A stretch of 64,000 nt of DNA from Vibrio gangliei (GTDB lineage Bacteria; Pseudomonadota; Gammaproteobacteria; Enterobacterales; Vibrionaceae), in the NCBI RefSeq assembly GCF_026001925.1, contig NZ_AP021869.1, positions 868,001-932,000 of the forward strand, in the 5' to 3' direction. The notes beneath the pieces are model-generated. The model searched no databases and had not been told where the DNA came from. It was given only the letters and a program-made list of their open reading frames with translations. This document shows positions 53,679 through 63,581 of the stretch, piece by piece (the first letter of the stretch is position 1; every line of letters begins with the position of its first letter). Made by a program: the position numbers and the translations under genes.

Positions 53679-54521
53679 TTACAAAATCACGGTTTTATTG
53701 CCGTACACAAACACATGATCATTGACTACTTTGCTTAATGCTTTACTCAGTACACTTTTCTCAACGTCACGGCCTGCTTGTGCCATGTCTGATGCACTGA
53801 AATTGTGATCAACCGGAATCACATCTTGCTTAATGATTGGGCCTTCATCGAGATCGTTGGTCACGAAGTGTGCCGTCGCGCCTATGATTTTCACGCCGCG
53901 ATCGAACGCTTGTTGATACGGTTTTGCACCGATAAATGCCGGTAAGAAGCTGTGGTGAATGTTGATGATTTTATGCGGAAATTGCGCCACAAAGTTTGGT
54001 GTTAGTACACGCATGTATTTGGCTAAAACAACATAACGAGGCTCGTAAGAGTTAATCACTTCTAGCATTTTTTCTTCATGCTCTTCACGGCTTAAACCTT
54101 CGTGAGAAATATGATGATACGGAATATCAAAGCGTTCAGTCAGTGCTTGTAGTTTGTCATAGTTACCGACCACTGCGGCGATTTCTACATCTAGGCTACC
54201 ATCGTAGGCTTTCATCAAAATGTCACCTAAGCAATGGGCTTCTTTGGTGACCATGATGACAATCTTTTTGCGTGATGAGCTAAATAAAGAACGCTTGCTG
54301 TTTTCAGGTAACGCGTCATCAAGATCCGCTAAAAAGGCGTCATCGTTAAAAATGCCTTCAAGCTCAGTACGCATGAAAAAGTGACCCGTGGCATTATCAA
54401 CAAATTCATTGTTATGGATAATGTTCAGTTGATGCTTGAAACAAATGTTGGTGATTTTAGCAATTAAGCCACGCTCATCACTGCAGTGAGTGAGTAGGGT
54501 TTTCTTTTCCATATTATCCAT
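53679..54521 (-). CDS. purU: Formyltetrahydrofolate deformylase
   Basis: 280 residues, the same as in E. coli. An N-terminal ACT domain (about 5-85, LTHCSDERGLIAKITNICF) regulates the enzyme by glycine and methionine. The catalytic domain has the formyltransferase signature: VVLAKYMRVLTPNF (near 162), IINIHHSFLPAFIGAKPYQQAF with the Asn/His pair (near 184-205), and ATAHFVTNDLDEGPII with the third catalytic residue, Asp (near 220-235). It splits 10-formyl-THF to formate and THF, supplying formate for PurT and balancing one-carbon pools. The start at 54521 (MDNMEKKT) has an in-frame ATG at residue 4 as an alternative. Confidence 0.96.
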   Translation of the reverse strand: MDNMEKKTLLTHCSDERGLIAKITNICFKHQLNIIHNNEFVDNATGHFFMRTELEGIFNDDAFLADLDDALPENSKRSLFSSSRKKIVIMVTKEAHCLGDILMKAYDGSLDVEIAAVVGNYDKLQALTERFDIPYHHISHEGLSREEHEEKMLEVINSYEPRYVVLAKYMRVLTPNFVAQFPHKIINIHHSFLPAFIGAKPYQQAFDRGVKIIGATAHFVTNDLDEGPIIKQDVIPVDHNFSASDMAQAGRDVEKSVLSKALSKVVNDHVFVYGNKTVIL

Positions 54522-54825
54522 AAAACATCCGAAAAATAATTAACACTTACCTTAAAAAATGACGAGAAACAAAGAAGTGAATAAACCACTGTGTTTAACG
54601 TAGCCCAACAATTTAGCGGCCTGATGAGCAATTAGCAAGTGTAAATCGTATTCTGCTAGGGTGAAAACTGAGTAAGTATGGGGAAAATGGATAACTAGAG
54701 ATGAAAAGTAGGCAACCAGTTTCCACTCATACAGGAAAGCTGACATAATCACGCCATCTGAGGTTACTTTGGTATAAAGGTCAGTAATCTGAAAATCAGT
54801 ATTAAAGGCGAGTATTGATAGGCAA
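54522..54825. other. Spacer between purU and yoaA with no recognised element
   Basis: These 304 bases separate two divergent genes and must contain both promoters. A 106-codon minus-strand frame crosses the region into the start of yoaA, but it has no family resemblance and no ribosome binding site. I see no palindrome or terminator here. Confidence 0.5.
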
Positions 54826-56796
54826 ATGATGCAAAAAACGTTTTCTACCACTGGTGCATTAGGTAAGGCCATTCCCGGCTTTCAACCGCGTCAGCCACAG
54901 ATTGATATGGCGGAAGCGGTGCATAATGCCATTCAGCGCGACCAGCAGTTAGTGGTAGAAGCGGGGACGGGCACTGGTAAGACATTTGCATACCTTGTAC
55001 CTGCGTTATTAAGCGGCAAAAAAGTCATCATCAGTACGGGCTCGAAAAACCTGCAAGAACAGTTGTTTCACCGTGATCTACCTTTGATGGTTAATGCATT
55101 GGGTTTTACTGGCCATGTGTCATTGTTGAAAGGCCGATCTAACTACTTGTGTTTAGATAGGTTAAGTCGTCAATTAATCGAAAGTCATACCAATGAAGCC
55201 GACCCGGAACTCTTATCGCAATTAGTGAAAGTGCGGTCATGGTCGTCAGAAAGCAAAACAGGCGATCTCGGTGATTGTGACGCCATCGCAGAAGATTCAC
55301 CCATCATCAGTACCATTACGTCGACCAACGACAATTGCTTGGGTAAAGAGTGCCCGAGTTATCAAGATTGCTTTGTTTTAAAAGCGCGTAAAAAAGCCAT
55401 GGATTCCGATTTGGTGGTGGTCAATCACCATTTGTTTTTGGCCGATTTAGCGATTAAAGAAACTGGCTTTGGTGAACTCATTCCCGATGCTGATGTGTTC
55501 ATTTTTGATGAAGCGCACCAATTACCCGACATTGCTAGCCAATATTTTGGTCAGTCGATTTCTAGCCGTCAAATTCAAGATCTCGCCAAAGACATTGAAA
55601 TTGGTTATCGCACTGAAGCCAAAGACATGAAGCAATTGCAAAAAATCGCCACTAAACTAACGCAAACCTTCATGGATTTGCGGATCATTTTAGGTGACAT
55701 AAATTATGCTGGTGCCAATCAATCGGGTAAAGGCAGTCGTGGTAATTGGCGAGAGGCGATCAAATCGCCCAATGTGATGCGAGAAATAGAACGATTGCAT
55801 GAGGCGCTCGATTTGGCACTGCAAGTGTTGAAAATCGCACTGGGCCGAAGTGAATTGTTAGACGCGGCGTATGAACGGACGCACATGATAAAAAATCGAC
55901 TCACGCGCGTGTGCGATGTGTCGATCACCGGTTATTCCTATTGGTATGAATGCAGTCCGCGCCATTTCGTGTTGCATATTACGCCGTTGTCGGTGGCAGA
56001 GAAATTCAAAGAACAAATTGAAACCAAGCAAGGCAGTTGGATCTTCACTTCTGCGACCCTAGCCGTGCGGGATGACTTCAAACATTTTACCGAGCGTTTA
56101 GGTATTGAGCCTGCGCAACAATTGACCCTACCGAGCCCATTTGACTATCAATCGCAAGCCTTACTTTGTGTGCCACGGTATTTACCCGAGCCGAATAGTC
56201 ACGGCATGGCGGAAAAACTGGCGCAGATGCTCACTCCTGTCATCGAAGCCAACCAAGGGCGTTGTTTCTTTTTGTGTACTTCTCACCAAATGATGCGCCG
56301 ATTAGCGGATTTGTTTCGCGAGCAATTGGATTTGCCGGTGTTGGTGCAGGGTGAAACCAGTAAGCAAAAACTGCTCAATGAATTTATTGAGTTAGGCAAT
56401 GCGGTGCTGGTGGCTACGGGGGCATTTTGGGAAGGGATTGATGTTAGAGGTGACGCGCTAAGCTGTGTTATTATCGACAAATTGCCGTTTACCGCGCCGG
56501 ATGATCCGCTTTTAAAAGCCCGAATTGAAGATTGCAGGCTCAAACAAGGGGATGCATTCGCGGATGTGCAATTACCGGAAGCGGTGATTACTTTAAAGCA
56601 AGGCGTTGGGCGTTTGATCCGCGATAGTAAAGATAAAGGCGTGTTGATCATTTGCGATAATCGTCTTGTCACCCGTGATTATGGCGGTGTGTTTTTACAA
56701 AGTCTGCCGCCGATTCCAAGAACGCGTGATTTGCAAAAAGTATCCGAATTTTTATGTTTGTCGGCTTCTCAGCCAAGTGCGGCAGACCAAGATTAA
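54826..56796 (+). CDS. yoaA: YoaA, XPD/DinG-type ATP-dependent DNA helicase
   Basis: 656 residues. Superfamily 2 motifs are FQPRQPQIDMAEAV (Q-like), Walker A VEAGTGTGKTFAYL near residue 45, DEAH in FIFDEAHQLPD near 227, motif V in VATGAFWEGIDVRG near 530, and motif VI QGVGRLIRD near 593. Four cysteines for an XPD-type [4Fe-4S] cluster appear in NYLCLDRL, NDNCLGKECPSYQDC. E. coli YoaA is a 5'-3' helicase that works with the HolC (chi) subunit of polymerase III in repair of stalled forks. DinG is excluded by synteny with tsaB and by length. Twin ATGs at 54826 and 54829 leave a one-codon doubt about the start. Confidence 0.92.
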   Translation: MMQKTFSTTGALGKAIPGFQPRQPQIDMAEAVHNAIQRDQQLVVEAGTGTGKTFAYLVPALLSGKKVIISTGSKNLQEQLFHRDLPLMVNALGFTGHVSLLKGRSNYLCLDRLSRQLIESHTNEADPELLSQLVKVRSWSSESKTGDLGDCDAIAEDSPIISTITSTNDNCLGKECPSYQDCFVLKARKKAMDSDLVVVNHHLFLADLAIKETGFGELIPDADVFIFDEAHQLPDIASQYFGQSISSRQIQDLAKDIEIGYRTEAKDMKQLQKIATKLTQTFMDLRIILGDINYAGANQSGKGSRGNWREAIKSPNVMREIERLHEALDLALQVLKIALGRSELLDAAYERTHMIKNRLTRVCDVSITGYSYWYECSPRHFVLHITPLSVAEKFKEQIETKQGSWIFTSATLAVRDDFKHFTERLGIEPAQQLTLPSPFDYQSQALLCVPRYLPEPNSHGMAEKLAQMLTPVIEANQGRCFFLCTSHQMMRRLADLFREQLDLPVLVQGETSKQKLLNEFIELGNAVLVATGAFWEGIDVRGDALSCVIIDKLPFTAPDDPLLKARIEDCRLKQGDAFADVQLPEAVITLKQGVGRLIRDSKDKGVLIICDNRLVTRDYGGVFLQSLPPIPRTRDLQKVSEFLCLSASQPSAADQD

Positions 56797-56826
56797 TCCA
56801 AACCAGATAAATAGCTTGAGGCTTTA

Positions 56827-57543
56827 ATGAGCGCAAAAATTCTTGCCTTAGATACATCGACAGAAAATTGTTCTGTTGCTCTTATGATTGATGATCGCAT
56901 TATTGCGCGTAGTGAAGTTGCCCCGCGTGATCACACCAAAAAAATTCTACCTATGGTGGATGAGGTGTTAAAAGAAGCGGGTATTACCCTGCAAGAATTG
57001 GATGCGTTAGCTTATGGTCGCGGCCCTGGTAGCTTTACGGGTGTGCGTATTGGCATTGGTATTGCGCAAGGTCTTGCTTTTGGTGCTGAGCTACCCATGA
57101 TAGGTATTTCTACTCTAGCCGCGATGGCACAAGCGTCTTATCGCCTTCATCAAACTGAGCAAGTCTCAGCTGCGATCGATGCACGTATGGGCGAAGTGTA
57201 TTGGGGGCAATATCAGCGTCAAACTGATGGTGATTGGCAAGCCGTTGCCATTGCAGACGGTCAGCTTGAATGCGTGATTCCACCGCAAGAATTGGCGGCG
57301 AATCTAGTCGCAAGTGCTGATACCTGGAAACAAGCTGGTACGGGGTGGGAGGCTTACGCCGATATCTTAGATCATTTGCCATTGAATATGGAAAAAGGTC
57401 AAGTGCTGTACCCTGAAGCGCAAGATATTGTGGTTTTGGCGCAATATGAATGGCAAAAGGGCAACACGGTAGAGGCAGAGCAAGCTAGCCCAACTTATTT
57501 ACGCGATAAAGTCACCTGGAAAAAATTGCCGGGTCGTGAATAA
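56827..57543 (+). CDS. tsaB: TsaB, tRNA threonylcarbamoyladenosine synthesis subunit
   Basis: 238 residues. The ASKHA-fold N-terminal domain has [16 protein letters not shown] (residues 5-20), [18 protein letters not shown] and the signature [24 protein letters not shown] (near 62-85). TsaB is a non-catalytic partner that holds TsaD and TsaE to make t6A37 on tRNAs that read ANN codons, and is essential in many Gram-negatives. It starts 30 bases after yoaA and is followed by yeaY, matching the E. coli yoaA-tsaB-yeaY-fadD-rnd order. Confidence 0.96.
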   Translation: MSAKILALDTSTENCSVALMIDDRIIARSEVAPRDHTKKILPMVDEVLKEAGITLQELDALAYGRGPGSFTGVRIGIGIAQGLAFGAELPMIGISTLAAMAQASYRLHQTEQVSAAIDARMGEVYWGQYQRQTDGDWQAVAIADGQLECVIPPQELAANLVASADTWKQAGTGWEAYADILDHLPLNMEKGQVLYPEAQDIVVLAQYEWQKGNTVEAEQASPTYLRDKVTWKKLPGRE

Positions 57544-57550
57544 GTCAAGC

Positions 57551-57576
57551 TCCCGTCAGTTTTTGCTCTGACGGGA
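57551..57576 (+). terminator. Hairpin after tsaB
   Basis: TCCCGTCAG, an 8-base loop and CTGACGGGA, but followed by ACTCTTCG rather than a T run. It is probably a weak terminator or an mRNA-end stabilizer. Confidence 0.45.
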
Positions 57577-57631
57577 ACTCTTCGCTCGGCTGCTTTGTCC
57601 ATGATGTATTGCTATGAATCAAAGAGAGCTA

Positions 57632-58180
57632 ATGATGAAAAAATTATCCGTGTTTTTGTTTGTTCTGATAGACATCGCCGGTTGCTCATCATTGCCAACA
57701 GAGCTGGAAACTCAATCGCAGCAGCCCATCACAGATTATCAGCAATGGGTGAATAGTGATCCTGACCAAACTGCGGATGTGCGCTTAGGTGGCGTCATTA
57801 CCAAAGTGACAAACCTGCAAGATAAAACTCGACTGGAAATCGTCAATCTTCCTATTTCATCTGCTGGTAAGCCAAGTTTAGAGGCCGATCCTAAAGGTCG
57901 ATTTGTTGCTTATGTAGACGGTTTTCTCGATCCTGTCACTTACGCCAAAGGTCGGCTAATTACCGTGGCAGGGAAAAGCATGCCGCCAGAAACCGGTAAA
58001 GTCGGAGATTACACTTATACCTTTCCTGTGATGCAGGCGAGTGGACAACGTTTGTGGCAAATAGAGAAAACCACGTATATTGACAATAACGACTTTTGGA
58101 TTGGCGGATGTTGGCGTGGTTCGATTTTCTGTTCAAGCTACGGGCCAACTCGAGCGCGTGTCGTGGAGCAAGTGAAATAA
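57632..58180 (+). CDS. yeaY: Slp-family outer-membrane lipoprotein (YeaY type)
   Basis: 182 residues from the ATG at 57632 (a second ATG follows directly; a frame from 57614 adds six residues). A lipoprotein signal peptide ends at the lipobox IAGC, so Cys17-18 is lipidated. The absence of Asp after Cys (CSS) suggests sorting to the outer membrane. The mature part is a Slp domain with VNSDPDQTADVRLGGVI, LEIVNLPISSAGKPSL, GRLITVAGK and a Trp/Gly-rich segment DFWIGGCWRGSIFC. Slp proteins are induced by starvation or acid, and their role is uncertain. It sits between tsaB and fadD exactly as in E. coli. The hydrolase start is 4 bases after its stop. Confidence 0.88.
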   Translation: MMKKLSVFLFVLIDIAGCSSLPTELETQSQQPITDYQQWVNSDPDQTADVRLGGVITKVTNLQDKTRLEIVNLPISSAGKPSLEADPKGRFVAYVDGFLDPVTYAKGRLITVAGKSMPPETGKVGDYTYTFPVMQASGQRLWQIEKTTYIDNNDFWIGGCWRGSIFCSSYGPTRARVVEQVK

Positions 58181-58184
58181 ACTT

Positions 58185-59066
58185 ATGCTAAAAGATGTCA
58201 AATTCTTGTTGCCTCACATTCAACTGTCAGGGCTAGAATGCGGCCATGAAGATCACGCAGAAGTCACGTTGTTATTTCTGCATGGCTGGCTTGATAATGC
58301 CGGCAGCTTCAGTCAGATCATGCAGGAATTAGCGCCGGTCGCAACTGAAGAACGCTGGCACTTATTAGCCGTAGATTTGGCTGGGCACGGTTTCTCTCAA
58401 CATCGCAATACGGATAACTTTTATCCATTTCATGACTATATCGCCGATCTTCACCTGCTATTGGCACAACTGGACACAAAAAAGCTCATTTTAGTCGGCC
58501 ATTCGCTTGGTGCTTTAATAGCAAGTTGTTATAGTGCCGCTTTTCCAGACAAAGTGCATGGTCTTATCCAAATAGAAGGTTTAGGCCCATTGTCGGAATC
58601 CGCAGACAATAGCGCTGAAAGGTTGCGAAAAGGCATTTTGAGCCGTCAACGCCTGCTTGCCAAACCTATTCGCCGTTATGAGTCGCAACATAATGCTTGT
58701 TTGCATCGGATGCAAGCCAATCAACTGACGGCGACTCAACTGAAATCCTTGATTGACAGAGGTACGGTTGAGCGAGACGGTTATTGGTACTGGCGTTATG
58801 ATCCAAAGTTGCGTTGTGATTCTTTATATAGAATGACGGAACAACAAAGTTTGGCTTATTTACAAGCCATCACATGCCAAAATCTGCTTATTTTGGGTGA
58901 GACGGGGTTTCCACAATTGGCATCGGCTGCAGCAAGGAAGGCCGCATTATCGCATCATGAAGAAGTGACCGTCCCAGGTGGGCATCATTGTCATATTGAA
59001 TCTTATGCACAAGTTAGTCGCATTATTGTGAGTTTTGTAGACAAAATTAGACAAAATCGCGATTAA
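58185..59066 (+). CDS. Alpha/beta-hydrolase
   Basis: 293 residues. The fold is shown by VTLLFLHGWLDNAGSF (HG oxyanion motif near residue 33), LLAVDLAGHGFSQH (near 65), nucleophile GHSLGAL (near 106) and the C-terminal GGHHCHIE with the catalytic His (near 265). The substrate is unknown. It lies 4 bases after yeaY and 138 bases before fadD, so it is probably co-transcribed with yeaY. E. coli lacks a hydrolase at this place, but the location next to a long-chain acyl-CoA synthetase makes a lipid or ester substrate a reasonable guess. Confidence 0.85.
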   Translation: MLKDVKFLLPHIQLSGLECGHEDHAEVTLLFLHGWLDNAGSFSQIMQELAPVATEERWHLLAVDLAGHGFSQHRNTDNFYPFHDYIADLHLLLAQLDTKKLILVGHSLGALIASCYSAAFPDKVHGLIQIEGLGPLSESADNSAERLRKGILSRQRLLAKPIRRYESQHNACLHRMQANQLTATQLKSLIDRGTVERDGYWYWRYDPKLRCDSLYRMTEQQSLAYLQAITCQNLLILGETGFPQLASAAARKAALSHHEEVTVPGGHHCHIESYAQVSRIIVSFVDKIRQNRD

Positions 59067-59204
59067 GTCATTTATCTTAGATATAATTGCGTCTAGCCTT
59101 ATTGCTGTTGAGCTGAGACGAATCGTTAAAAATAAAATGGCAAACAGCTTTGTATTGGTTTGTTTAAAGCTGATTGTTGTTGATACCAATTAAAGGAAAA
59201 TACC

Positions 59205-60893
59205 GTGGAAAAACCGTGGTTGAAGCGTTACCCAGAGAATGTACCTCACACTATTGATCCTGATAAATATTCATCACTGGTAGAAATGTTTGAGCAATGT
59301 GTTCAAAAGTTTGCTGACCAGCCAGCCTTTTTGAATATGGGCTCAGTGATGACCTTCCGTAAGTTGGAAGAACGCAGCCGAGCTTTTGCATCCTATCTAC
59401 AAAATGATTTGAAACTGCAAAAGGGTGACCGTGTCGCGCTAATGATGCCTAATGTACTGCAATACCCGATCGCGCTATTTGGTATTTTGCGTGCTGGTAT
59501 GATCGCCGTAAACGTCAACCCACTTTACACACCGCGTGAGCTTGAGCATCAATTGAATGATGCTGATGTTAAAGCGATTGTGATTGTATCGAATTTCGCC
59601 CACACGTTAGAAAAAGCGGTAGCGAATACGCCAATTAAACATGTGATTTTAACCAGCCTTGGTCAAATGCTGCCGAAAGTAAAAGGTACAGCGGTCGACT
59701 TTGTGGTGAAGTATGTCAAAGGTATGGTGCCAAAATATCATTTGCCAGGGGCGATTTCTTTCCGTAAAGCCCTGTATAAAGGTCGTCGTCAGCAGTACGT
59801 GAAACCGTTTTTGGAAGGCGACGATATCGCATTTTTGCAATACACCGGTGGTACAACAGGTGTAGCGAAAGGGGCGATTTTGACTCACCGCAATATGATA
59901 GCCAATGTACTGCAAGCGAAAGCCTCTTACGGTGCGATTTTGCGTGATGGCCGTGAGACCATAGTGACCGCATTGCCGCTTTACCATGTATTTGCGTTAA
60001 CGATTAACTGTTTGTTATTTATGGAGCTTGGTGGCCAAAACTTACTGATCACCAACCCAAGAGATATTCCTGGTTTTATTTCTGAGTTGCAAAAATATCG
60101 CTTCACTGGCATCACCGGCGTGAATACTCTATTTAACGCTCTTGTGAATAATGAAGATTTTAAAGAGTTGGATTTCAGCAACTTACGAATCTCTGTCGGT
60201 GGTGGCATGGCGGTGCAAAAAGCGGTAGCTGAAAAATGGCAATCCATTACCGGTATTCACTTACTGGAAGGCTACGGCTTGACAGAATGTTCTCCATTGG
60301 TGGCAGCATGCCCATACGATCTTGGTGTCTACAACGGCTCAATTGGTCTGCCAATGTCGTCAACCGAAGTGCGTATTATTGATGATGAAGGCAATGTGCT
60401 CGGTTTTGATCAAATTGGTGAGTTGCAAGTACGAGGCCCTCAAGTGATGGAAGGCTATTGGAACCGTGCCGAAGCGACGAAAGAAGTCATTAGTGAAGAT
60501 GGTTGGTTATCAACCGGTGATATTGTTCGTTTTGATGAAGATGGCTTTATGTACATCGTAGACCGTAAAAAAGACATGATCCTAGTGTCCGGTTTTAACG
60601 TCTATCCAAATGAAATTGAAGATGTTGTGGCTTCTCATAGTAAAGTGCTTGAAGTGGCGGCGATTGGTCAACCTCAAGAGACATCTGGTGAGATCGTGAA
60701 GATCTACGTCGTGAAAAGTGATAGCAGCTTAACCAAAGATGAATTGATCGCGCATTGTCGTGAGCATTTAACGGGCTATAAGATCCCGAAAGTGGTTGAG
60801 TTTAGAGAAGAGCTACCCAAGAGTAACGTAGGCAAAATTTTACGTCGTGAATTACGCGAGGAAAATATCGCTAATTTATCGAAGAAAGCTTAA
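59205..60893 (+). CDS. fadD: Long-chain fatty-acid-CoA ligase
   Basis: 562 residues, one more than E. coli FadD, with a GTG start at 59205 and AAAGGA upstream. It belongs to the adenylate-forming superfamily. The phosphate loop is [14 protein letters not shown] near residue 209, the adenine-binding motif [10 protein letters not shown] near 355, and the FACS signature [16 protein letters not shown] through [15 protein letters not shown] near 430-465. [13 protein letters not shown] carries the catalytic Lys near the C terminus. It activates imported or released fatty acids to acyl-CoA at the inner membrane for beta-oxidation or lipid synthesis; in most gammaproteobacteria it is repressed by FadR. 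No clear FadR site was seen in the 138-base spacer. Confidence 0.97.
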   Translation: MEKPWLKRYPENVPHTIDPDKYSSLVEMFEQCVQKFADQPAFLNMGSVMTFRKLEERSRAFASYLQNDLKLQKGDRVALMMPNVLQYPIALFGILRAGMIAVNVNPLYTPRELEHQLNDADVKAIVIVSNFAHTLEKAVANTPIKHVILTSLGQMLPKVKGTAVDFVVKYVKGMVPKYHLPGAISFRKALYKGRRQQYVKPFLEGDDIAFLQYTGGTTGVAKGAILTHRNMIANVLQAKASYGAILRDGRETIVTALPLYHVFALTINCLLFMELGGQNLLITNPRDIPGFISELQKYRFTGITGVNTLFNALVNNEDFKELDFSNLRISVGGGMAVQKAVAEKWQSITGIHLLEGYGLTECSPLVAACPYDLGVYNGSIGLPMSSTEVRIIDDEGNVLGFDQIGELQVRGPQVMEGYWNRAEATKEVISEDGWLSTGDIVRFDEDGFMYIVDRKKDMILVSGFNVYPNEIEDVVASHSKVLEVAAIGQPQETSGEIVKIYVVKSDSSLTKDELIAHCREHLTGYKIPKVVEFREELPKSNVGKILRRELREENIANLSKKA

Positions 60894-60943
60894 GAGAAAG
60901 AAAGTGCTTAACGCTTAAACTGATTTAGCGTTGCACATAGTCA

Positions 60944-60974
60944 AAAATGCCAGAGTAAAATTCTGGCATTTTAT
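60944..60974 (+). terminator. Terminator between fadD and rnd
   Basis: A perfect 11-bp stem, AAAATGCCAGA with TCTGGCATTTT around a 7-base loop, continuing into T-rich sequence. It ends 12 bases before the rnd start, so it might overlap the rnd leader. Confidence 0.75.
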
Positions 60975-60986
60975 TTAAGGAATGAC

Positions 60987-62105
60987 GTGAATTACACCAT
61001 CATTAAAGACAGCCACACCTTACAAAAAGTGTGTGAGAAAGCCCGCCAGACTGACGTTATCATGCTAGATACCGAGTTTGTTCGTACCCGTACTTTTCAC
61101 CCGAAGCTGGGTTTGATTCAGCTTTATGATGGTGAACAGCTGGTATTAATTGATCCGCTTGAAATCGACGACATGCACTCTTTCGCCGATTTGTTAGCCG
61201 ATACTTCTGTGATGAAGATTCTGCACGCATGTGGTGAAGACCTTGAAGTGTTTCAGCATGTATTTGGTTGTGTGCCTACGCCGATGGTGGATACCCAATT
61301 GATGGCGGCATTTTTAGGATATGGGTTATCGACAGGTTTTGCCGCTTTAGTGAATGATTACCTTGGCATCGAGTTGGATAAAAGTGAATCTCGTACTGAT
61401 TGGCTAGCGCGCCCATTAACCGATAAGCAACTCGATTATGCGGCAGCAGATGTGTATTACTTGTTGCCGCTATATCAAAAATTGTTGGTACAAGTGGAAG
61501 AAACAGGCTGGCTTGAAGCCGCGCAGCAAGAATCTAAATTGCTGGTGGAAAAACGCCTGAAAACCGTGAAACCAGAGAAAGCCTACTTAGCGGTAAAAGG
61601 GGCGTGGACGCTTAACCCGCAACAGCTAGCGATATTGAAAATCATGGCAAAGTGGCGCTTAGAAGAAGCCAAACAACGTGATCTGGCATTAAACTTCATC
61701 CTCAAAGAAGCCAACATGATTGAGATTTGTCGCCAGCAGATGACCAGCTTGCAACAAATGAGTGATGCCGGCTTTGACCATCGCGAAATTCGACGTCATG
61801 GTAATCGAGTAATTTCTATGGTGAAGCAAGGGCTAGAAACCCCAGAAAGCGAGTGGCCGGAAAAAATCACTCGATTAATGGACAATCCCGTTTATAAGCA
61901 ATTGTTCAAAACGTTAAAAGATGTGGTAAAACATGCCTCTGAAACCTCTGGCTTAGCCTCGGAGTTTCTTGCCTCGAAAAAGCAAATTAACCAGTTCATC
62001 ACGTGGGTTTGGAAACATGAACGCAATCCAGAAAAATTACCGGATGTGATGCAAGGCTGGCGTAAAGAAGTGGTGGGTAATGCGTTGAATGGGAAAATGC
62101 AATAG
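60987..62105 (+). CDS. rnd: Ribonuclease D
   Basis: 372 residues with a GTG start at 60987 and AAGGA 7 bases upstream. It is a DEDDy 3'-5' exonuclease: MLDTEFVRTRTF (Exo I, near residue 26), HACGEDLEVFQHVFG and PMVDTQLMAAFLGYG (Exo II, near 84-108), and LDYAAADVYYLLPLY with the catalytic Tyr and Asp (Exo III, near 150). Two HRDC-like domains (about 210-290 and 290-370) bind RNA. RNase D trims the 3' ends of tRNA and other stable RNA precursors. It follows fadD as in E. coli. Confidence 0.96.
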   Translation: MNYTIIKDSHTLQKVCEKARQTDVIMLDTEFVRTRTFHPKLGLIQLYDGEQLVLIDPLEIDDMHSFADLLADTSVMKILHACGEDLEVFQHVFGCVPTPMVDTQLMAAFLGYGLSTGFAALVNDYLGIELDKSESRTDWLARPLTDKQLDYAAADVYYLLPLYQKLLVQVEETGWLEAAQQESKLLVEKRLKTVKPEKAYLAVKGAWTLNPQQLAILKIMAKWRLEEAKQRDLALNFILKEANMIEICRQQMTSLQQMSDAGFDHREIRRHGNRVISMVKQGLETPESEWPEKITRLMDNPVYKQLFKTLKDVVKHASETSGLASEFLASKKQINQFITWVWKHERNPEKLPDVMQGWRKEVVGNALNGKMQ

Positions 62106-62109
62106 CGGG

Positions 62110-62280
62110 ATTCGGAATCTCGTTACTCGTGTCTCGACTTTGATGCTGAGTATACATCGATCAACCGTTGTTACACGGAATTCTTTATAAATATTGCCTC
62201 TAAAACGACAAAACCCACTTCATTTTTGGTGAAGTGGGTTTTTCTTTTTCGAGAAACGAAATCCGAGTAACGAGTTTCGG
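62110..62280. repeat. Inverted copies of a CTCGTTACTCG repeat around a terminator
   Basis: 62110-62136 and the complement of 62250-62280 share CTCGTTACTCG and related bases, forming inverted arms about 115 bases apart. The right copy begins CGAGAAACGA, the same unit as the tandem repeat at 25197-25220. Between them lies the minE/rnd terminator. This is a degenerate intergenic repeat with no coding capacity. Confidence 0.5.
62211..62246. terminator. Two-way terminator between rnd and minE
   Basis: A perfect 12-bp stem, AAACCCACTTCA with TGAAGTGGGTTT around a 7-base T-rich loop, then TTCTTTTT. It lies between converging genes. Confidence 0.85.
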
Positions 62281-62283
62281 TTT

Positions 62284-62541
62284 TTAATCTTTTTCCGGCA
62301 ACTGAATATTCAGTTCCAATACCGATAAATCGTCATCACCTTGTTCTAGGCTGACGTTGACCATCGATGGATCGACTTCGACGTATTTGCTCAGTACCTG
62401 CAGAATATCTTCTTTCAACTGCGGCAAATAAGATGGGCTACTGCCTTGGTTACGACGTTCAGCAACAATGATTTGCAGACGTTCTTTCGCTAAGTTAGCG
62501 GTGTCTTTTTTCTTAGGTCGGAAGAATTGCAGTAATGACAT
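62284..62541 (-). CDS. minE: MinE, cell-division topological specificity factor
   Basis: 85 residues. The membrane- and MinD-binding N terminus reads [29 protein letters not shown], and the C-terminal dimerization domain includes [24 protein letters not shown] and LELNIQLPE. MinE stimulates MinD ATPase and drives pole-to-pole oscillation, restricting MinC action to the poles. It starts one base after the minD stop region, so it is co-transcribed with minD. Confidence 0.97.
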   Translation of the reverse strand: MSLLQFFRPKKKDTANLAKERLQIIVAERRNQGSSPSYLPQLKEDILQVLSKYVEVDPSMVNVSLEQGDDDLSVLELNIQLPEKD

Positions 62542-62542
62542 T

Positions 62543-63355
62543 TTAACCTCCGAATAAGCGTTTAAAGATGCCTTTTTTCTCTTCCGTTAAGAAGCGAAAC
62601 TCTTTTTCTTCACCCAAAAGACGATCAACTGCATCGCTGTAGGCTTGACCCGCATCAGATTCATCATCATGAATGACCGGTACACCTTTATTAGATGCAT
62701 TCAAAACCGCTTGGCTTTCTGGAATCACACCCAGCAGTGGAATGTGAAGAATATCTTCAACGTCTGTCACACTGAGCATTTCACCCGCATTCACACGGGC
62801 AGGGTTGTAGCGAGTAAGAAGTAGATGTTGCTTGACTGGCTCAAGACCTTGTTCAGCGCGTAGTGATTTTGAATCCAGTAAACCTAAAATGCGGTCAGAA
62901 TCTCGTACTGATGACACTTCAGGGTTGGTGGTGATCACCGCTTCATCCGCAAAATACAGTGACATTAATGCGCCTTGCTCAATACCAGCAGGAGAGTCAC
63001 AAATGATGAAGTCGAAACCCATCTCATGCAGTTCAGTTAATACGCGTTTAACGCCAGTGTGAGTCAATGCGTCTTTATCACGAGTTTGTGAAGCCGGTAA
63101 GATGAAAAGATTCTCACAACGTTTATCTTTGATTAAGGCTTGATTCAAAGTGGCTTCACCGTTGATGACATTGACGAAGTCATACACAACACGGCGTTCA
63201 CAGCCCATAATTAAATCCAGATTACGTAGGCCAATATCAAAATCGATAACCGCCGTTTTTTTACCCCTGAGTGCAAGACCGGTGGCAATCGCTGCGCTAG
63301 ATGTAGTTTTGCCTACACCCCCTTTACCAGACGTCACGACAATAGTACGTGCCAT
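62543..63355 (-). CDS. minD: MinD, septum-site-determining ATPase
   Basis: 270 residues from the ATG at 63355 ([13 protein letters not shown]), with AAGGG upstream; a frame to 63391 adds 12 unsupported residues. The deviant Walker A motif [14 protein letters not shown] is at residues 9-22, [13 protein letters not shown] near 37, switch [14 protein letters not shown] near 116, and the C-terminal membrane-targeting amphipathic helix is [16 protein letters not shown]-bound MinD dimers recruit MinC to the membrane. The gap to minC upstream is 226 bases, wider than in E. coli, so minDE may have its own promoter. Confidence 0.98.
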   Translation of the reverse strand: MARTIVVTSGKGGVGKTTSSAAIATGLALRGKKTAVIDFDIGLRNLDLIMGCERRVVYDFVNVINGEATLNQALIKDKRCENLFILPASQTRDKDALTHTGVKRVLTELHEMGFDFIICDSPAGIEQGALMSLYFADEAVITTNPEVSSVRDSDRILGLLDSKSLRAEQGLEPVKQHLLLTRYNPARVNAGEMLSVTDVEDILHIPLLGVIPESQAVLNASNKGVPVIHDDESDAGQAYSDAVDRLLGEEKEFRFLTEEKKGIFKRLFGG

Positions 63356-63581
63356 TTCATTTCCCTTATGTTGAATCAGTATTTCCAACAATGGATACGT
63401 TTTACAGTGTGATGCTTATCCCTTCGTACTTGACGCACTTTGGTTATGGTAAGCAATGACTGTTCAATGCCATTATTGCTCTCTGTTGTTGTTTTATCGC
63501 CTAATCAGCTTGCTTTACTGAAAATGCGTTTATCCCGAAAAAATTCAACCCGCAATGGTCAATAGACCTTAATGATTGAAT

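Noticed and set aside
54552..54872. 106-codon minus-strand frame upstream of purU
   Set aside because: Its first part is antisense to the start of yoaA; no ribosome binding site and no recognisable domain.
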